DNA of 10,060 bases, from assembly GCA_030038335.1 (NCBI GenBank), contig JASHPC010000008.1:1-10060 (forward strand). Reading direction: 5' to 3'. Of this stretch, positions 6,388 to 10,060 are shown in pieces. Positions within the stretch are counted from its first letter, which is position 1. Each line of letters starts with the position of its first letter. The position numbers and the translations under genes are program-made. This DNA is from Vulcanimicrobiota bacterium (GTDB lineage: Bacteria; Vulcanimicrobiota; Vulcanimicrobiia; Vulcanimicrobiales; Vulcanimicrobiaceae). The notes beneath the pieces were generated by a model. It did not search any database and was not told where the DNA came from. It worked only from the letters and a program-made list of their open reading frames with translations.

Positions 6388-7589
6388 TGGCACGTGCGCT
6401 CGTCGTTACACAGTTTTACGCACCCGAGCCTTGTGCGGCGGCCCACCGCATCGAAGCGCTCGCGCGGGCCCTGCGATCGACGGGAATGGACGTGACGGTG
6501 GTTGCGCCGATGCCAAGCTTTCCTGCCGGTCGCGTGCACGAAGAATACCGAGGAAAGTTGTTCGTTCGGGAGATCCGCGACGGGATCAGCGTGCGGCGCC
6601 TCCTGCACGTGGCTACTGCACGGCGATACGGACGATACCTCGCATGGCTCAGCTTCGCCTTCGTCGCGACCCTCTATGCGCTCTTCACGGCACGAGCCGA
6701 CGTCGTCGTCGTCAGCTCGCCGCCGATCACGCTCGCGCTCCCCGCGCTTGCGTTGCGTTGGCTTCGCGGATCTCGGCTTATCGTGGACGTGCGTGACGTC
6801 TTTCCCGATCTTCCGATTCAAATGGGCGAGTGGAGCAGCGACGGCTGGTTCGCGCGGGTCGTCGGCGCCGTCGCGACGCGGCTCTATGCAGCTGCGGAGC
6901 TCGTCGTGGCAGTGACGCCGACGGCGCTCGAGCGCATCCGTACGAGATCCGGCACGACGCCCGTCCTCTTCGCCCCGAACGGGCGCGACAACGTCGAGGC
7001 ACATCGCGGAACGATCAAACGCCGAAACGGTGAGTTCGTCGCAACGTTCACGGGAAACATGGGAATCGCCAACGGGCTCGACCTCCTGCTCGATGCGGCA
7101 AAACTGTTGCGAGACGAAGACCTACGCGTCGCGCTCGTAGGAGCCGGCGCCGATTACGACCGCATAAAAGTGCGCATCGCATCGGAGGGCATAGAAAACG
7201 TCGACGTCTACGGAGTGCTTCCGCGTGCGGAAGCCGTCGGCGCGCTCGCAGAGTCAGACGCCTCCATCGTCGTGCTGCGCGACGGCATCAACGAAAGCAT
7301 TCCGACGAAGATATTCGACGCGTTCGCAGTGGGCTGTCCCGTCGTGCTCAGCGCATCGGGAGAGGCTCGCCGCGTGGTCGCCGATGCTGCGGGCGGCGTT
7401 TGCAGCGCTCCAGGCGACGCGGAGTCACTTGCGGACGCCCTTCGGCGTCTTGCGGGCGACCGCGCGTTGGCGCGCGCGCTCGGACTCTCGGGGCTGCGCT
7501 ACGCGCGCGATTACGATCGCGAGCAGATCATGAACGTGCTCGCCACGGAGATCGCGTCGCGAGCCGAGGCCGAGTGGCTCACCGCGTAA
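6387..7589 (+). CDS. GT4-family glycosyltransferase, WbuB/WcaI-like
   Basis: The product is 400 residues. The order of motifs is that of the WbuB/WcaI branch of GT4: QFYAPEPCAAAHR (9-21), VVAPMPSFPAGRV (38-50), VVVVSSPPITLALP (106-119), DVRDVFPDLP (134-143), FTGNMGIANGLD (221-232), LVGAGADYDR (250-259) and ESIPTKIFDAFAVGCPVV (303-320). The branch includes the colanic acid transferase WcaI and the L-fucosamine transferase WbuB. The second Glu of the E-x7-E motif is Asp (D311, with E303 as the first). A hydrophobic stretch near 88-100 is the usual membrane-associating region. It should transfer a sugar to an undecaprenyl-linked intermediate at the inner face of the membrane. The gene overlaps the next start by 16 nt. 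The donor sugar is not determined. Confidence 0.9.
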   Translation: MARALVVTQFYAPEPCAAAHRIEALARALRSTGMDVTVVAPMPSFPAGRVHEEYRGKLFVREIRDGISVRRLLHVATARRYGRYLAWLSFAFVATLYALFTARADVVVVSSPPITLALPALALRWLRGSRLIVDVRDVFPDLPIQMGEWSSDGWFARVVGAVATRLYAAAELVVAVTPTALERIRTRSGTTPVLFAPNGRDNVEAHRGTIKRRNGEFVATFTGNMGIANGLDLLLDAAKLLRDEDLRVALVGAGADYDRIKVRIASEGIENVDVYGVLPRAEAVGALAESDASIVVLRDGINESIPTKIFDAFAVGCPVVLSASGEARRVVADAAGGVCSAPGDAESLADALRRLAGDRALARALGLSGLRYARDYDREQIMNVLATEIASRAEAEWLTA

Positions 7590-8932
7590 GGCTCGCGCTC
7601 GCACTCGGCTGCGCGCTCGTGGCGTGCTCGGCAGAGGCGTCGTCGCAACTTCAGAGCTCGGGCGCACGCGGGCCGTCGCACGTTCAGAACTGGATGTACG
7701 CCTGCGCGCAAGCCGGCGAAACCTGCACGCAAGCGCAGAACGTAGGAATCTCACCGAGTTGGATGGCCGCACACGTCGATTGGAACGAGGTGTACTATCG
7801 CTCGACACCCGGTGACACGTCGGCACGGCTCGCCGCAGCCGGCGCCAAGCACATCGCAATCTACGTCGACCCGAACATCACGCCGTATTGTCCGGTTCCC
7901 GCGGGCTATGGACCCGACTCGGCGTTCTTTCCGGAGAACGGCGAGAACTGCGCCGGACAGGTAGCGCAGTTCTTACAAGCCTCCGACGGCAGTTATGCGC
8001 GCTCCTTCCAGCACTCGTCGAGCGGTGGCCGTCTCGTCAACCGCGCCGACGGCTTCTACGGCGGAATGGCACAAGAGCCGCTCGATATCGCCGACGCGTC
8101 GGTATGGTATGCGTTTCGGCGCGCGACGCAGCAGAACGCGTACGCGACGGACGTATTCGAAGACGACAGCGGTGGCTATTACGACGAAAGCTACTGGCGG
8201 TACAAATACGGCTCCACGGCCGTCGAGTTCGACTCCGCGCCGTATCCGCAAGTCGCGTACGAACGTGCCGCCGCGATGCTCTCCAGTGCTGCGGCACGCC
8301 CTGTGATTGGGAATGACGGCGCATCTTCCGATCCGTACGACCTCGCGTGGGCGACATCGCAGAACGTCGAGGGAACGATGTCGGAACACGCATGGGAGCA
8401 ACGCTCGGATACGCAAGCGTGGGTTCGCGAGGCCGACGACGTCATGATCTATCACGCGCACCGGCGGTACGTCGTCGAGGAGGACACCGACGCGGCACGG
8501 CTGTTCTTTCAGGTTGCAAGCCATTGGATCGTCTACGATCAGCGCTACTCGATAGAGTTTCTCGCGGAAGTCGACCCCGCCGAGCGGAATGCCGGCGTCG
8601 CCGACACGACGTTTCCGGTCGAGCTTGTTGTTCCTAGCCGGCCGCGCATTGCGACGCCCGTAAACGAGGACGTCACCGTCTTCGAAGTTGCACCCGGACT
8701 CTTCGCACGCGAGTACCGGCGTTGCTACGAGGATGGTTCTCCGATCGGCGCGTGCGCTGCGATCGTCAATACCACGGGTGACGCGCAGCCGTTACCGCAC
8801 CTTGCCGGATCGTATTCGCGGGTTCTCGTGCCGAACCGCCAAGCGACGTGGGCAGCTGGTGGCGAGCCGGCGTGGTCGCCGTATATTCCGTCAGAGATTT
8901 TGGCAAACGACGGGTTGATACTCGCGCAATAG
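7574..8932 (+). CDS. Secreted lipoprotein with probable glycoside-hydrolase-like barrel, function unknown
   Basis: The product is 452 residues from GTG at 7574. This start overlaps the preceding gene by 16 nt, has a weak GAGG at 7566-7569, and gives a clean lipoprotein signal: basic N-region (HRVR), hydrophobic core and lipobox LVAC, with C18 lipidated. Earlier in-frame starts would place an Arg-rich non-secretory tract ahead of it. I do not recognise the family with certainty. Strand-like segments ending in acidic residues recur: AIYVDP (95-100), VFEDDSGGYYDE (194-205), PVIGNDG (243-249), VEGTMSE (265-271), MIYHAH (291-296) and WIVYD (318-322). This is the layout of a TIM-barrel glycoside hydrolase; E196, D197, D198, E266 and E271 are candidate catalytic residues. 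Six further cysteines (44/51, 106/126, 384/394) could pair as three disulfides, consistent with export. As the last gene of a polysaccharide operon it may trim or clear polymer. The enzyme role is inferred. Confidence 0.7.
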   Translation: MAHRVRLALALGCALVACSAEASSQLQSSGARGPSHVQNWMYACAQAGETCTQAQNVGISPSWMAAHVDWNEVYYRSTPGDTSARLAAAGAKHIAIYVDPNITPYCPVPAGYGPDSAFFPENGENCAGQVAQFLQASDGSYARSFQHSSSGGRLVNRADGFYGGMAQEPLDIADASVWYAFRRATQQNAYATDVFEDDSGGYYDESYWRYKYGSTAVEFDSAPYPQVAYERAAAMLSSAAARPVIGNDGASSDPYDLAWATSQNVEGTMSEHAWEQRSDTQAWVREADDVMIYHAHRRYVVEEDTDAARLFFQVASHWIVYDQRYSIEFLAEVDPAERNAGVADTTFPVELVVPSRPRIATPVNEDVTVFEVAPGLFAREYRRCYEDGSPIGACAAIVNTTGDAQPLPHLAGSYSRVLVPNRQATWAAGGEPAWSPYIPSEILANDGLILAQ

Positions 8933-10009
8933 CGTCCCGCGTTCGGCTGCATCGCGATAGAGCAATGCGTATGCGGCGGCCGTCCGTTCGATCGAGAAGT
9001 GCGCGCGTGCTTTCTTGGCGGCTGAAGCGCGATCCGTGACCGCGGGCGCGCGTTCGAGTGCGCGGGCGATCGCTGCGGCGTCGAAGCTCGCGGCAACCGC
9101 CTGAGCATCGACAAGCTCGCTCGCCCCCGGCCACGGCGTCGTGACGACGGGAACTCCGGCGCAGAGCGCTTCGAGAACGGAGAGCGGCATCGCTTCGCTT
9201 CGCGAAGCGTTAAGTACGACGTCGGCGGCATCGAGAAGCCGTGACACGTCCGAACGATAACCGAGAAGAAAGAAACGATCTCGAACCTCTAACTCTGCGG
9301 CACGGGCGAGAAGCGCTTCGCGCTGCGGGCCGTCGCCGGCGACGACAAGCACCGTCTCTGACGGCAAAAGGGCGAGCGTCTCGAGCGCGAGATCGTACCC
9401 TTTCACCGGATCGAGGCGCCCGATGGCGAGCACGATGCGCGTCCGCTGCTGCAGCCCAAGCTCGGCGCGAACGCGCGCGCGAGTCCGCGTTCCGGCCATT
9501 GGAAGCGGTGCCGCTTCGACGCCGTTTGGGATAACCGTAAGCCGTTCGCGGCGAACGCCTTCGATCTCAGCGATGCGCTCTGACTGAGCATTCGAGAGAG
9601 CAACGACCGCAGCAGTGCGGTAATCGAGGGCCTTTGCGAGAATCCGTTTCAGCCAGGGTTCTTCGAATGCATTTGCGTGCTCGGTGTGCACGATGCAGGG
9701 TGCTCCGACGAGCAGGGCGGCGAGGCGTCCCCAATACTTCGCGTGCGCGAGATGCGTGTGTACGACGTCGGGGCGCAGGCGTCGTAGCAAAACCAAGAGC
9801 CGGTAGAAGAAGAGCGGGCCGCCGCCGCGGGCGCGACCGCTGAAGCGGCGTCCGCACGAGTAGCAAGGAACTCCGCGCACCGGGCGCGCGTCGTAGATCG
9901 TGACGATGTGACCGTCGACGCCCGCGGCGCGCTGGGCGCGCGCGAGCGCCGGTACGAATCGCTCACCTCCGTACGTTCCCGTATGCGAGACGACGTGCAC
10001 GACGCGCAT
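8891..10009 (-). CDS. GT4-family glycosyltransferase (minus-strand operon)
   Basis: The product is 372 residues with complete canonical GT4 features: the glycine-rich donor/acceptor loop GTYGGERF (11-18), DVVHTHLAHAKYWGR (81-95), VHTEHAN (107-113), IPNGVE (160-165), GRLDPVKGYDLAL (197-209; R198 and K203 contact the donor phosphates in this family), VAGDGPQR (223-230), LLGYRSDV (248-255) and the E-x7-E motif at E272 and E280. The HTEHAN segment matches the HT-E/H pattern of EPS glycosyltransferases. It should act in the cytoplasm on a polysaccharide intermediate. It starts 2 nt after the stop of an upstream minus-strand gene, with GGAGG 10 nt before its ATG, so it belongs to a second operon. 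Its last 42 nt overlap the 3' end of the lipoprotein gene on the other strand. The donor sugar is unknown. Confidence 0.92.
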   Translation of the reverse strand: MRVVHVVSHTGTYGGERFVPALARAQRAAGVDGHIVTIYDARPVRGVPCYSCGRRFSGRARGGGPLFFYRLLVLLRRLRPDVVHTHLAHAKYWGRLAALLVGAPCIVHTEHANAFEEPWLKRILAKALDYRTAAVVALSNAQSERIAEIEGVRRERLTVIPNGVEAAPLPMAGTRTRARVRAELGLQQRTRIVLAIGRLDPVKGYDLALETLALLPSETVLVVAGDGPQREALLARAAELEVRDRFFLLGYRSDVSRLLDAADVVLNASRSEAMPLSVLEALCAGVPVVTTPWPGASELVDAQAVAASFDAAAIARALERAPAVTDRASAAKKARAHFSIERTAAAYALLYRDAAERGTLLREYQPVVCQNL

Positions 10010-10011
10010 CG

Positions 10012-10060
10012 CTACGCCGCCTCCGCCGTGACGTACCAGCGCTCGAGCCTATCGACCCAC
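10012..10060 (-). CDS. C-terminal end of an unidentified minus-strand gene (partial)
   Basis: Reading the minus strand from 10059, the open frame ends in WVDRLERWYVTAEAA and a TAG stop at 10014-10012, two bases before the ATG of the glycosyltransferase. The tight spacing and the GGAGG it carries for the next gene suggest a real coding end in a minus-strand operon. Fifteen residues are too few to assign a family; given the neighbourhood, another polysaccharide gene is likely. Confidence 0.55.
   Translation of the reverse strand, partial: WVDRLERWYVTAEAA
10020..10024 (-). promoter_or_regulatory. Shine-Dalgarno of the minus-strand glycosyltransferase
   Basis: GGAGG on the minus strand lies 10 nt before the ATG at 10009, inside the last codons of the preceding gene. 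It supports that start, which gives the expected family N-terminus (VVHVVSHTGTYGGE). Confidence 0.6.

Noticed and set aside
7400..7573. Possible longer N-terminus of the lipoprotein gene from the ATG at 7400
   Set aside because: The extension of 58 residues is Arg-rich, overlaps the glycosyltransferase in a different frame and would hide the signal peptide. The GTG at 7574 gives a proper lipobox.
9196..9209. Perfect 14-nt palindrome CGCTTCGCGAAGCG
   Set aside because: It lies within the codons for the conserved E-x7-E region of the minus-strand glycosyltransferase. There is no T-run or second copy, and chance formation is likely in this GC-rich coding DNA, so I do not call it an operator or terminator.
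1..10060. Search for mobile elements, tRNA, rRNA, CRISPR arrays or defence genes
   Set aside because: No terminal inverted repeats, transposase motifs, regular repeat-spacer pattern, tRNA arms or toxin-antitoxin/restriction motifs were seen. The whole span is explained by polysaccharide genes.

Overview
The window is about 10 kb of GC-rich bacterial DNA (a little over 60% G+C by eye). It is almost entirely coding and reads as part of a surface or extracellular polysaccharide (EPS/capsule/O-antigen type) locus. There are no rRNA, tRNA, CRISPR or insertion-sequence signals. The species cannot be read from the sequence. A bacterium with a processed lipoprotein, undecaprenyl-linked glycan assembly and strong GC bias fits several phyla. 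Vulcanimicrobiota/Eremiobacterota, Acidobacteriota and Pseudomonadota are all possible, and this is only a guess.

Plus-strand block (1 to 8932): eight genes, head to tail, joined by overlaps or a 1-nt gap. In order they are: the C-terminal tail of a polyprenyl-phosphate glycosyl-1-phosphate transferase, which would start the repeat unit; a GT4 glycosyltransferase; a WecC-type UDP-N-acetylmannosamine dehydrogenase, which would make UDP-ManNAcA; a two-part protein with a degenerate formyltransferase-like N-terminus and a GINT1-N/GH43-like beta-propeller; a Wzy/O-antigen-ligase family membrane protein; a BioF2/CelD-type GNAT acyltransferase; a second GT4 glycosyltransferase of the WbuB/WcaI type; and a secreted lipoprotein with a probable glycoside-hydrolase-like barrel. 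Four junctions are 4-nt ATGA/GTGA overlaps, one is TGATG, one is a 16-nt overlap and one has a 1-nt gap. This indicates one translationally coupled operon.

Minus-strand block (10060 down to 8891): the last codons of an unidentified gene, then 2 nt later a canonical GT4 glycosyltransferase. That gene converges on the lipoprotein gene and overlaps its 3' end by 42 nt. A second polysaccharide operon therefore enters from the right and ends tail to tail with the first, with no intergenic space for a shared terminator.

A plausible working model, mostly inferred, is this. The transferase loads the first sugar on undecaprenyl phosphate. The GT4 enzymes extend the repeat, which includes an acidic ManNAcA residue. 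The GNAT protein adds an acyl group in the cytoplasm. The Wzy-like protein polymerises or ligates the flipped unit. The lipoprotein trims or clears polymer outside the membrane. No flippase (Wzx), chain-length regulator (Wzz/Wzc), export porin or WecB epimerase is visible here; they would have to lie outside the window. The two least-understood parts are the propeller protein at 2589-3953 and the lipoprotein at 7574-8932.
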